From Anaerolineae bacterium (GTDB lineage: Bacteria > Chloroflexota > Anaerolineae > SpSt-600), in assembly GCA_028275425.1 (NCBI GenBank), contig JAPWUT010000067.1, forward strand, positions 1 through 8,405: 8,405 nt of DNA. The letters are read 5' to 3'. The position numbers and the translations under genes were made by a program. Below are positions 1 through 5,425 of this stretch, in pieces (positions within the stretch are counted from its first letter, which is position 1; the number at the start of each line of letters is the position of its first letter). The notes under the pieces were generated by a model that did no database searches, was not told the origin of the DNA, and saw nothing but the letters and a program-made list of their open reading frames with translations.

Positions 1-1408
1 GCCGAAAGGTTGTGGAACCGTACCACTGGTAGAGGCCACCGCCGTGGCCTCCCCCCGCACTCCTTGCCTGGTTACTGGCGATTTCATTATCCTCTATGGT
101 TCCACTGCCGCCAGATACGGCAATGCCTCCGCCCCAACCCCATTCTCTTCCACTCGTGGTTGTAGCCACGTTGCTCAGCACTCGGTTGGCACGCACCTCT
201 ACGTTGTTGCTATCCTCAATGTAAATGCCGCCTCCCTTGCCCTGGCCGGCCGTGTTAGCCGTGTTGCTGACTACCGTGTTAGAGCCAATCAGCGCCTCGT
301 CGCAGTTCAGGAGGGCGATGCCACCGCCGTAGCCAATTTTGTCGGTGCCAGTGTAAGCGACGTTGTTGGTGATGACGTTCTCGGCAATGACAGGGGCAGA
401 CTGATAGCAGAAGATGCCGCCGCCGTAACCGGCATAGTTCAGGTTGCTGGCGGAGGCGTTGTGGCCATAGATGGTGTTGCGGTAAATCCATGGGATGCTA
501 CCACCTTCCAGATAGATACCCCGCTTGTTGTAGGCGATGGTGTTGGAGATAACCACGGGCCTGGAGCCATTGGCCAGGTGAATGCCATAGAAACCGTTGC
601 CCAGCGGCTGGCCGTCCACCGAAAGCCCGATTCGGTTGTTGCTGATCTGGGTATACCCATCAACCCAATCCGCGCCTATGCCGCTCCAACCGTTGGCGGC
701 GATTAGGTTGCCGGAGATTATGTTGCCAGTGCCATACCAGATGCTGACACCATGCCAGAAGTTACCGTGCTGGGAAAGGCCGGGCGCGTTGGTGCCGATG
801 TAGTTGGATTCAACCCGGTTGTTCTTCGTTGTGGCGCCTTCAATCCGTACTCCGTATTGGCCGTTGCCCGAGATTACATTGCGCTGATGGGTTCCGGGTC
901 CACCGATAACGTTGTTCTGCGCACCGCCGTATAGATATACCCCGTGCTGGCCAAAGTTCGTAATCCCCAGGCCGTAGACAGCACAGTTGGAGGCGGTAAT
1001 CACCAACCCGCTGAAGTTATGCCCCTGGCCATTCAGGACCACACCGGGCACCTCGTAGCCGCTTACGACCCGCCATCGGTCGCTGCCATCAATCACTGTA
1101 CCGGCGTCGGTGATGGTTGGAAGAGCGGTTCCAGGAGAAATTTGCATAGGTTCGCTGAACCGAATCGTTTGTTGGCCGGAGCAGGCATTGGCCTCCTGAA
1201 TGGCCGCGCGCAGGGTGCACACCCCGCCGGATGTGCGACACTGGCAATCGCCGGTGCTGGCATCCGGGTCATCTCCCGCGCTGTTCACGGTGAACGTTTC
1301 GCCCCCGGCTGCCCGTGCAGTTGGCGGCCCAGTTAGGGTCAGAAGGGCCAGCACCAGCGCCAGGAATAGCCCGGCCAGCCCGATGCTTAGCAAAAGTTTT
1401 CCCTTCAT
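1..1408 (-). CDS. Secreted parallel beta-helix protein with CSLREA-like N-terminal motif (partial, 3' end outside window)
   Basis: An open frame runs from ATG at 1408 to the left window edge without a stop (469 codons visible), so the C-terminus is missing. The start is fixed by AGGAGG at 1415-1420, six bases upstream. Residues 1-33 form a Sec signal peptide: Lys residues, a long Leu/Ala core, then a probable cut after ARA. Residues 64-74 read CTLRAAIQEAN, a variant of the CSLREA motif that commonly precedes beta-helices in secreted bacterial proteins. From about residue 85 the protein is Asn/Gly-rich with repeated N-x-I-x-x-N and GGGI turns, typical of right-handed parallel beta-helix (pectate-lyase-like) rungs. 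No catalytic residues can be assigned, so adhesion or polysaccharide binding is as likely as lyase activity. It is the last visible gene of the minus-strand cluster, 105 bp after the lipoprotein gene at 1514-2809, and has no promoter of its own that I can see. Fold is confident; function is unknown. Confidence 0.9.
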   Translation of the reverse strand, partial: MKGKLLLSIGLAGLFLALVLALLTLTGPPTARAAGGETFTVNSAGDDPDASTGDCQCRTSGGVCTLRAAIQEANACSGQQTIRFSEPMQISPGTALPTITDAGTVIDGSDRWRVVSGYEVPGVVLNGQGHNFSGLVITASNCAVYGLGITNFGQHGVYLYGGAQNNVIGGPGTHQRNVISGNGQYGVRIEGATTKNNRVESNYIGTNAPGLSQHGNFWHGVSIWYGTGNIISGNLIAANGWSGIGADWVDGYTQISNNRIGLSVDGQPLGNGFYGIHLANGSRPVVISNTIAYNKRGIYLEGGSIPWIYRNTIYGHNASASNLNYAGYGGGIFCYQSAPVIAENVITNNVAYTGTDKIGYGGGIALLNCDEALIGSNTVVSNTANTAGQGKGGGIYIEDSNNVEVRANRVLSNVATTTSGREWGWGGGIAVSGGSGTIEDNEIASNQARSAGGGHGGGLYQWYGSTTFR

Positions 1409-1431
1409 CGCACACCTCCTACCCAAAACTT

Positions 1432-1475
1432 GGACGCCCCGCTTCAGCGGAGTTCCCAACCGAAGCGGGACGTCC
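1432..1475 (-). promoter_or_regulatory. Long intercistronic hairpin before the beta-helix gene
   Basis: Arms 1432-1445 and 1462-1475 form a 14-bp stem around a 16-nt loop. The only non-Watson-Crick position is a G-U pair in minus-strand RNA but a C-A mismatch in plus-strand RNA, which fits a structure that works in the minus transcript. It ends 11 bases upstream of the Shine-Dalgarno sequence and has no T-run after it, so it is not a standard terminator. A smaller hairpin (CGGCT/AGCCG, 1490-1502) lies just upstream. Possible roles are RNA processing, 3'-end protection of the upstream message, or a dispersed extragenic palindrome. Confidence 0.6.
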
Positions 1476-1513
1476 GCTGTGTTGGGTTGCGGCTGAAAGC
1501 CGTTTCTTATCCC

Positions 1514-2809
1514 CTACGGCATTTCCTGCCACGTCCCTGAGCCCGTATCCCACCCGGCAGCCCGGATGACCCTCCCGTCCAGCCGGCGGACGTAGAAGGG
1601 GATGCCGATGGATTCGGACATTTGCATCTGCCACTGGGTGTGGAACCCCTGCTCAGGGGCCGTAGCCCAGCCAAGGCGAGCCCGCACGCTGGGGTTGGTC
1701 CGCCAGAGTTTGCCGAACCCTCGGATGGGTTGATACAGTCCCGCCGGAGGCACAATGGTCGGGTCGCTCTCCGGGTCCACTCCTTCCACGAAAGTGTCAG
1801 CATACTTTTCAAATCGGCCGTCATTGTAGAGGACTAAGATGACCCTTTGGTAGACAGCTGACCCGACGCGGACTTCCTGCAGCCAAATCATCCGACCGCG
1901 CTCAAATGGTTCCTCGGCGGCCCAGGTGGTGCTGGCCTCATACGCCGGACAGGTCCGGTTATCGGTGGGGAAGAACCAAGAGTACTGGCAAGCCCAAGGT
2001 ATCATCACGGAGGCCCGGGCTTCGTTGCCTGCTGCATCCTGAGCGACCAGCGTCATGAGTGGGTCACGGTAGTAGGTGGTCGCCACATCCACTACCATCG
2101 TTCCTTCGGTGGGCGGCGTGGCTTCCCAGTACATAGGGGCGCGCATCTGGGTGCCGCTCCAGATTCCGGCACGGGTTGCCCCCTGAATTCGCCAGTAGAA
2201 ACGGATGCGCTTTCCCGCCGGTGGCAGGTCCTGGACTACTTCTGCAGAGAAGGAGAGGATTGCCAGTCCGGTGGGCGGGGAAACCATCGGGGTAGGGGTG
2301 CCTGGGACCACAATTCGCACCCAGATGATGGGGCCGAAACGTGTGCCATCCGGTGCCTGGAACTGGTAGTTTGCCCGGTAGGTCCCTGGCGTGGTTGGCG
2401 CCGTGAAGTTCGCACTGATATCCGTCTGTGAACCTGCTGCCAATGCGGGCACATCCACTGCTGCTGGGCCACCCATCGGGTCTCCGGAGATGAAAACCAG
2501 CTTTGTCCCTGCCTTCCAATCGCAGGTACCGGAATTAAGCACCCGCCAAGTTTTGACAAAAGTAGTGCCAGGGGCGAACGGGGTGTTATCGGGAACAGTG
2601 ACATCGGCAACCCAGCGGGCGCCCAGAGTGCAAACCGTTGCCGTCGGCTGGGGAGTTGGGGTTTCAGTAGGGGTTATGGTAATTGCTGGGGTGGTTGCTT
2701 GGGCTAAAACCGGCGATGTAGGAGTCGCTGTAACGACGATTTTCACTATTGGCCTGCAGGCCAGAACGGCTAAGAATAGAAAGCAGGCTGCTATAGCAAC
2801 TTTCTTCAT
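1514..2809 (-). CDS. Lipoprotein with Pro/Thr linker, NBR1-like Ig domain and Chloroflexota-type C-terminal module
   Basis: The protein has 431 residues. ATG at 2809 is chosen because GAAGG at 2816-2820 lies six bases upstream and the protein then begins with a lipoprotein signal peptide ending V-L-A-C (Cys18). A longer in-frame start at 2935 would overlap the upstream gene and bury the signal. After Cys18 comes a Pro/Thr-rich linker (about 27-58). Residues 64-168 match the NBR1-type Ig-like domain: F-A-P-G-T-x-F-x-K-x-W-R-V-x-N-S-G, C-x-W, then A-P-x-x-P-G-x-Y and F-G-x-I-I-W-V. Residues 180-270 look like a second beta-sandwich. Residues 285-431 hold two related halves, with F-E-R-G-R-M-I-W, a Y-N-D-G strand, R-G-F-G-K-L-W-R, L-G-W-A and E-Q-G-F motifs that I associate with Chloroflexota surface proteins. 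It lies 26 bp after the lipoprotein gene at 2836-3765, so co-transcription is likely. Probably a surface-tethered binding protein; ligand unknown. Confidence 0.88.
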   Translation of the reverse strand: MKKVAIAACFLFLAVLACRPIVKIVVTATPTSPVLAQATTPAITITPTETPTPQPTATVCTLGARWVADVTVPDNTPFAPGTTFVKTWRVLNSGTCDWKAGTKLVFISGDPMGGPAAVDVPALAAGSQTDISANFTAPTTPGTYRANYQFQAPDGTRFGPIIWVRIVVPGTPTPMVSPPTGLAILSFSAEVVQDLPPAGKRIRFYWRIQGATRAGIWSGTQMRAPMYWEATPPTEGTMVVDVATTYYRDPLMTLVAQDAAGNEARASVMIPWACQYSWFFPTDNRTCPAYEASTTWAAEEPFERGRMIWLQEVRVGSAVYQRVILVLYNDGRFEKYADTFVEGVDPESDPTIVPPAGLYQPIRGFGKLWRTNPSVRARLGWATAPEQGFHTQWQMQMSESIGIPFYVRRLDGRVIRAAGWDTGSGTWQEMP

Positions 2810-2825
2810 GACAGGCCTTCCTTTC
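2810..2825 (-). promoter_or_regulatory. Ribosome binding site that decides the start at 2809
   Basis: Read on the minus strand, AAAGGAAGG ends six bases before ATG 2809. It selects the lipoprotein start over the longer in-frame ATG at 2935 and sits within the 26-bp gap to the upstream gene. Confidence 0.75.
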
Positions 2826-2835
2826 AGCCTATAGC

Positions 2836-3765
2836 TTAGTGGACAATGCGGGCGTCTACCCACACTGCCCAATCCTGACCAGAGGAGGGGCCGGCATCTA
2901 CCTCCAAGATGAAGTCCGCTCGCTTGCCCGCCCACGGGCTCAGAGGGATGTCCATGGTCTTTAAGGAGCCGTCATAAGTATCAGACACAGAGCCGATCCA
3001 GACATTAGGTCCTCCCTCAGGGCGAATCATTACCCGGAAGACCACGCTTCCGGCGTTCGCTCCCTGTAGAAGCCCGACTCGGGCCACAAAACGGTCGCTG
3101 GACTGGACCACGTAACCGCTGGAGTAGACTTCCGTGAAGGCCCCTTGTATGAAACCGTTAGCTACCCATTGGGGATGGGTTTCCAAGACCCTTGTAGCTG
3201 TGGAGCCATCCTCCAGGATTGCATTGTTCACCCACCGCGCAAAGCCTCGGTTGTCAGTATCAGAACCAAGCCAGGGAAGGTTCCCTGCCCCACTTGTCCA
3301 ATAAGCGTTGTTGGCTTTGCTCACAAAGTCAAAGACTGTCACTGGCATGGGGATAATGATAGGGGTAGGAAGAACGATTATGCGTGGTGTTGGGGTGGGT
3401 GAAGGTGGAGGGATAATTGTAATGATGGGGGTGGGAATGATTATATGCGGTGTAGGGGTAGGTGAAGGGGGAAGGGGAGTGGGAGTAAATGTGGCCGTAG
3501 GCGTGGGCGGTACGGGGGTCTCTGTTGGCACTGGAGTTGGCGTTTCCGTTGGAGGCACTTGGGTTGGTGTTTCAGCTGGAGGCACTGGGGTTGACGTTTT
3601 CGTCGGAGGGAGAGCGGTTGCTTCTGTCACCATAGCCTGGGGCGTAGCTGGAGGTGCAGTCGGCGTTGCCGTCACTACGACCGTGGGAAGCAGGCGGCAG
3701 GCTATCAAGGGTAGCGAAAGGAGCACTACAGCGGCTAAGCTTAAAAGCGTGGGAAACCTTTTCAT
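2836..3765 (-). CDS. Lipoprotein with long Pro/Thr stalk and C-terminal jelly-roll-like domain
   Basis: The protein has 309 residues. The start is supported by GGAGG at 3773-3777, seven bases upstream. Residues 1-23 are a lipoprotein signal peptide with lipobox L-I-A-C (Cys23). Residues 24-141 form a low-complexity stalk rich in T-P-T-P and V-P-P-x-E-T-P, ending in two near copies of a block P-P-S-P-T-P-T-P-x-I-I. Such stalks usually project a domain away from the membrane. Residues 142-309 are one beta-rich domain with G-F-A-R-W, L-E-D-G, T-H-P-Q-W-V-A-N-G, Y-D-G-S-L and Q-D-W-A-V-W-V-D-A-R-I motifs. It resembles NPCBM-like or other carbohydrate-binding jelly-rolls of Chloroflexota, but I cannot name the family. 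It is the first gene after the promoter at 3888-3915 and likely forms an operon with the next lipoprotein gene. Sugar or polymer binding at the surface is inferred. Confidence 0.88.
   Translation of the reverse strand: MKRFPTLLSLAAVVLLSLPLIACRLLPTVVVTATPTAPPATPQAMVTEATALPPTKTSTPVPPAETPTQVPPTETPTPVPTETPVPPTPTATFTPTPLPPSPTPTPHIIIPTPIITIIPPPSPTPTPRIIVLPTPIIIPMPVTVFDFVSKANNAYWTSGAGNLPWLGSDTDNRGFARWVNNAILEDGSTATRVLETHPQWVANGFIQGAFTEVYSSGYVVQSSDRFVARVGLLQGANAGSVVFRVMIRPEGGPNVWIGSVSDTYDGSLKTMDIPLSPWAGKRADFILEVDAGPSSGQDWAVWVDARIVH
3343..3471 (-). repeat. Two-copy minisatellite in the stalk
   Basis: Stalk residues 99-118 and 119-141 are near copies (P-P-S-P-T-P-T-P, then an Ile-rich stretch, then P-T-P-I). 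At DNA level the C-rich block recurs after about 60-66 bp. This is the usual way such stalks lengthen or shorten by slippage. Confidence 0.7.
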
Positions 3766-3794
3766 TTTTAAGCCTCCAAATTTTAAATTTGCCG

Positions 3795-3816
3795 GGGTTA
3801 GGTGCTTCTCTAACCC
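3795..3816 (-). promoter_or_regulatory. Leader hairpin upstream of the first lipoprotein gene
   Basis: GGGTTAG and CTAACCC form a 7-bp stem with an 8-nt loop in the untranslated leader, between the shared leader motif and the ribosome binding site. It is not followed by a T-run. It could belong to a larger leader structure; function unknown. Confidence 0.45.
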
Positions 3817-3821
3817 TGGAA

Positions 3822-3873
3822 TGGCGCTCCCACAGCGGTCTGAGTGAATATCAGCGGCTTGCCATGGGGAACC
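3822..3873 (-). promoter_or_regulatory. Leader motif, copy 1 (candidate structured RNA or operator)
   Basis: On the minus strand this segment starts GGTTCCCC-ATGG, continues to GCCGC, then 19 nt, then TGTGGGAGCGCCA. The same order, with an identical 19-nt spacer length, occurs in the leader of the GIDE-like gene (4706-4758). In both cases GGTTCCCC begins exactly 14 nt after the -10 box, so the motif lies at the very 5' end of the transcript. The arms can pair weakly here (GG/CC and CCCA/TGGG). I do not recognise it as a known riboswitch. Confidence 0.55.
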
Positions 3874-3887
3874 AGTTGACTGTTTAC

Positions 3888-3915
3888 ATTATAACCCGGG
3901 TTTTGGATTTGTCAA
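3888..3915 (-). promoter_or_regulatory. Consensus housekeeping promoter for the lipoprotein/beta-helix operon
   Basis: On the minus strand TTGACA (3910-3915) and TATAAT (3888-3893) are separated by 16 bp. Both hexamers match the sigma-70 consensus fully. Transcription should start near 3880, giving a leader of about 115 nt before ATG 3765. The promoter begins only 19 bp past the stop codon of the GIDE-like gene and no terminator lies between, so read-through from that gene may add to expression. Confidence 0.88.
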
Positions 3916-3934
3916 ATTTGCTCTTTGTCCTCGG

Positions 3935-4675
3935 CTACAAGTGCGAAAGTGTTAGAAATACCCTAAGCAATAGGATGCCGGACACTGTAAGTAAGCCCAG
4001 GATTATTAGAGCCAAAGCAATGCCCCAAACGCACGCTGAGATGGACTGTTTGCCGGTTTGGGCCAGCAAATCTGAGATGTCGCCGGGGGAGATGATTAGG
4101 GGCTGCCCTTGGGCTTTAGCGATGACCATTTGGTCACCCCTATTTTGCACTGTCCCCACAACGGTGACTTCCTGACCGGTTTGCAGTGCCCAGACCTGTA
4201 CCAACCCGCCTAAGGACGGGGGAAGGCCCACAGCTTGCAAAACGGCAGCTCGGTCTTCTGGCTCCGGAACTGTCCCTTCACCCAGTAGAGAGCGGTCCAA
4301 GCCGGTCGGGTCTACCAGGATTGTCCCGGTACCGTCATCCAAGAGGAAAGGACGCGTCTGGATGCGGTCCATCATTCGTTCTTCTTCTCCTCTTTTCTTT
4401 TCCTGTAGAGCCACGCGCAGCACAGCAACATCCAAAGAGGGGGGAACTGGCTCAGGGACTTGGGAAATTATGCCCTTAAGCCGGACCAGACCTTGCCCAG
4501 GTTTAAGGGTAGCTATGGACTGCAGAGGAAGCTTTGCCAATACGGTTTGGAGTCGTTGGCGCTGGCTGGCGCTCCGGAAGAGGAGAACGCCGAAAATTGC
4601 TATTACTATCGCAAAGAAGAGCGAACCGCAGGAGCAGAACAATTGGGGGAAAAGGGCGACCAAATTTTCTGGCAT
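3935..4675 (-). CDS. Membrane protein with GIDE-like domain, no RING finger
   Basis: The protein has 246 residues. ATG 4675 is chosen because AGGAGG (4683-4688) lies seven bases upstream; a longer in-frame start at 4744 has no ribosome binding site. Residues 15-33 and about 213-240 are transmembrane segments, so the middle part forms one soluble domain. That domain holds R-P-F-L-L-D-D-G-T-G-T-I-L-V-D-P-T-G (108-125), a long insertion, then V-W-A-L-Q-x-G-Q-E-V-T-V-V-G-T-V (161-176) and L-I-I-S-P-G-D-I-S (193-201). This layout matches the GIDE/MUL1 membrane domain known from eukaryotic E3 ligases and widespread in prokaryotes, but the C-terminal RING is absent, as is usual in bacteria. It has its own promoter and is followed by the lipoprotein operon. 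The biochemical role of bacterial GIDE-like proteins is not known to me; an envelope function is inferred from context. Confidence 0.85.
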   Translation of the reverse strand: MPENLVALFPQLFCSCGSLFFAIVIAIFGVLLFRSASQRQRLQTVLAKLPLQSIATLKPGQGLVRLKGIISQVPEPVPPSLDVAVLRVALQEKKRGEEERMMDRIQTRPFLLDDGTGTILVDPTGLDRSLLGEGTVPEPEDRAAVLQAVGLPPSLGGLVQVWALQTGQEVTVVGTVQNRGDQMVIAKAQGQPLIISPGDISDLLAQTGKQSISACVWGIALALIILGLLTVSGILLLRVFLTLSHL

Positions 4676-4682
4676 TTGTTTT

Positions 4683-4688
4683 CCTCCT
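4683..4688 (-). promoter_or_regulatory. Ribosome binding site that decides the start at 4675
   Basis: A perfect AGGAGG on the minus strand lies seven bases before ATG 4675. It overrules the longer reading starting at 4744. Confidence 0.9.
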
Positions 4689-4705
4689 AAGGTTAGTTTT
4701 TCCGG

Positions 4706-4758
4706 TGGCGCCCCTACAGTGGAGTGGGCTTCTGGCTGCGGCATACCATAGGGGAACC
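4706..4758 (-). promoter_or_regulatory. Leader motif, copy 2 (candidate structured RNA or operator)
   Basis: On the minus strand: GGTTCCCCTATGG, then GCCGC, a 19-nt spacer, and TGTAGGGGCGCCA. It begins 14 nt after the -10 box, as in copy 1 at 3822-3873. Here the ends pair well: GGUUCCCCUA with UAGGGGCGCC gives nine of ten pairs (one G-U, one U-C mismatch). The ribosome binding site follows about 17 nt after the motif, close enough for structure to affect translation. Confidence 0.58.
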
Positions 4759-4772
4759 GATTTCCTGGCTAA

Positions 4773-4801
4773 ATTATAACGCTTGAGAAGCCCATTGGCA
4801 A
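4773..4801 (-). promoter_or_regulatory. Near-consensus promoter of the GIDE-like gene
   Basis: On the minus strand TTGCCA (4796-4801) and TATAAT (4773-4778) are separated by 17 bp, giving 5/6 and 6/6 matches to the sigma-70 consensus. Predicted start is near 4766, giving a leader of about 90 nt. Both promoters in this half share GTTATAAT, but the rest of their core sequence differs. Confidence 0.82.
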
Positions 4802-4879
4802 GAGCATGCCCGATGTGCAATCGGGGGCTCCAGTGGGTTCCTACCTCCGTTTAAGGTTCCTTTTGGCACATCTTCCAGA

Positions 4880-5098
4880 CCCCCTGGACCCCCGTTTTGC
4901 CCACCCTCGCTGGCTGAGGGTTTGCCGGCGTTTTGGGTCCCCCTCGTGGCTGGATGGCTAATGTGGGCAATTCGCCCCCTATTTTAAGGTTCTTGGGGGC
5001 ACATCCCCCAAACCCCCTGGGATGGGGCTTCGCCCCCTCCACCCCCGCTTTAATCAAGGTCGGCGAAGGCCGACCTTTTTCAAGGAGGCTGACTTCAG
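4880..5098 (+). repeat. Extragenic repeat, left copy
   Basis: This stretch matches, in opposite orientation, 8166-8390. The outer end is identical over 20 bases (4880-4899 against 8371-8390). Matching blocks then follow in the same order: CCCACCCTCG, GGCTGAGGGTT-GCC, GCACATCCCC, CCACCCCC-GCTT, AGGCCGACCT and a GAGG-TGACTT end. Lengths are similar (219 and 225 bp), but the middle has diverged. Together the copies flank the plus-strand gene pair. Confidence 0.7.
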
Positions 5099-5240
5099 TC
5101 GGCGTGAACGAGGGTTTGCCAGCGTTCTGGGTCCCACTCGTGGCGAGGTTGCAAGAGTTGGCCACTCGCTCCCTTTTTAAGGTTTTGGGGGCGCATCCCC
5201 CAACCCCTTGGGAGGGGGCGTTGCCCCCTTCACCTCCATA
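4916..5240 (+). repeat. Tandem repeat, unit about 194 bp (one full, one partial copy)
   Basis: GAGGGTTTGCC starts unit 1 at 4916 and unit 2 at 5110. TTTAAGGTT, the hairpin TTGGGGG/CCCCCAA (4993-5011 and 5185-5203) and the G-rich/C-rich hairpin (5024-5036 and 5214-5228) recur at the matching offset. A diverged, shorter relative starts near 4851. The end of unit 2 after about 5240 no longer aligns simply. Loops vary between copies while stems stay paired, which suggests that the hairpins matter. Confidence 0.72.
5056..5080 (+). terminator. Terminator-like hairpin inside the repeat
   Basis: GGTCGGC (5058-5064) and GCCGACC (5069-5075) pair perfectly around a GAAG loop, followed by five T's on the plus strand. 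This has the form of an intrinsic terminator for plus-strand transcription. No plus-strand gene lies upstream in the window, so it may shield the downstream operon from stray transcription or may be only a repeat component. The right repeat copy does not keep this stem. Confidence 0.5.
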
Positions 5241-5299
5241 AGCATCAAGTTAAGCCCCCAAAGCAAGCAAACGTTGAAAGATGACGCTTATTAATCCGG

Positions 5300-5328
5300 C
5301 AAGTGAGGTTGATTTCAATCGGCGCAAA
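5300..5328 (+). repeat. Short diverged fragment of the repeat end
   Basis: CAAG-GAGG-TGA-TTCA-TCGGCG-AA aligns with 5081-5108 with a few substitutions and one inserted base. It appears to be the displaced end of tandem unit 2, ending just before the plus-strand promoter. Confidence 0.45.
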
Positions 5329-5341
5329 AAGCTGAGCGGGG

Positions 5342-5370
5342 TTGCGGAAAGGGGGTAAAAGTGCTAAAAT
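5342..5370 (+). promoter_or_regulatory. Probable promoter of the plus-strand operon
   Basis: TTGCGG (5342-5347), a 17-bp spacer and TAAAAT (5365-5370), with an extended TGC just before the -10 box. The -35 box is weak, but the extended -10 compensates. Predicted start is near 5377, giving a leader of about 50 nt. The leader motif found on the minus strand is not present here. Confidence 0.55.
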
Positions 5371-5412
5371 AAAAGTAGGCCGCTCAATTTGTCTCCTCGC
5401 CCAATAAATGAA

Positions 5413-5419
5413 AAGGGGG
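5413..5419 (+). promoter_or_regulatory. Ribosome binding site that decides the start at 5426
   Basis: AAGGGGG lies six bases before ATG 5426. The alternative in-frame ATG at 5408 sits upstream of this site and has none of its own. Confidence 0.75.
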
Positions 5420-5425
5420 TTAAAA

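Larger units (their letters stand above)
4802..5341. other. Gene-free divergent intergenic region filled with G/C-rich repeats
   Basis: About 540 bp between the two divergent promoters contain no supportable gene. The sequence is mostly repeat material with runs of G and C. Open frames across it (about 100 codons on either strand) lack ribosome binding sites and simply follow the repeats. The parts that can be described are listed separately; 4802-4850 and 5241-5299 show nothing I can name. Confidence 0.75.

Noticed and set aside
44..706. Plus-strand open frame of 220 codons
   Set aside because: It lies antisense to the beta-helix gene, has no ribosome binding site and encodes no recognisable domain; the minus-strand frame is longer and has signal peptide and repeat pattern.
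2810..2935. N-terminal extension of the NBR1-Ig lipoprotein
   Set aside because: It would overlap the upstream coding region by 100 bp and place 42 residues before a complete lipoprotein signal peptide.
3308..3847. Plus-strand Gly/Val-rich open frame of 179 codons
   Set aside because: It is the antisense shadow of the Pro/Thr stalk (complement of T-P-T-P codons) and runs through the leader and hairpin of the lipoprotein gene.
3822..3873. Known riboswitch class (c-di-GMP, fluoride, ZTP, cobalamin)
   Set aside because: None of the conserved cores I know for these classes is present; only the two copies in this window resemble each other.
4676..4744. Start of the GIDE-like gene at 4744
   Set aside because: No ribosome binding site; a perfect AGGAGG precedes ATG 4675, and the extension overlaps the shared leader motif.
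4880..5240. CRISPR array
   Set aside because: Units are about 194 bp with internal hairpins and no short repeat/unique spacer alternation; no cas gene nearby.
4851..5241. Open frames of about 100 codons on both strands in the repeat array
   Set aside because: They follow the repeats, lack ribosome binding sites, and give low-complexity Pro/Gly peptides.
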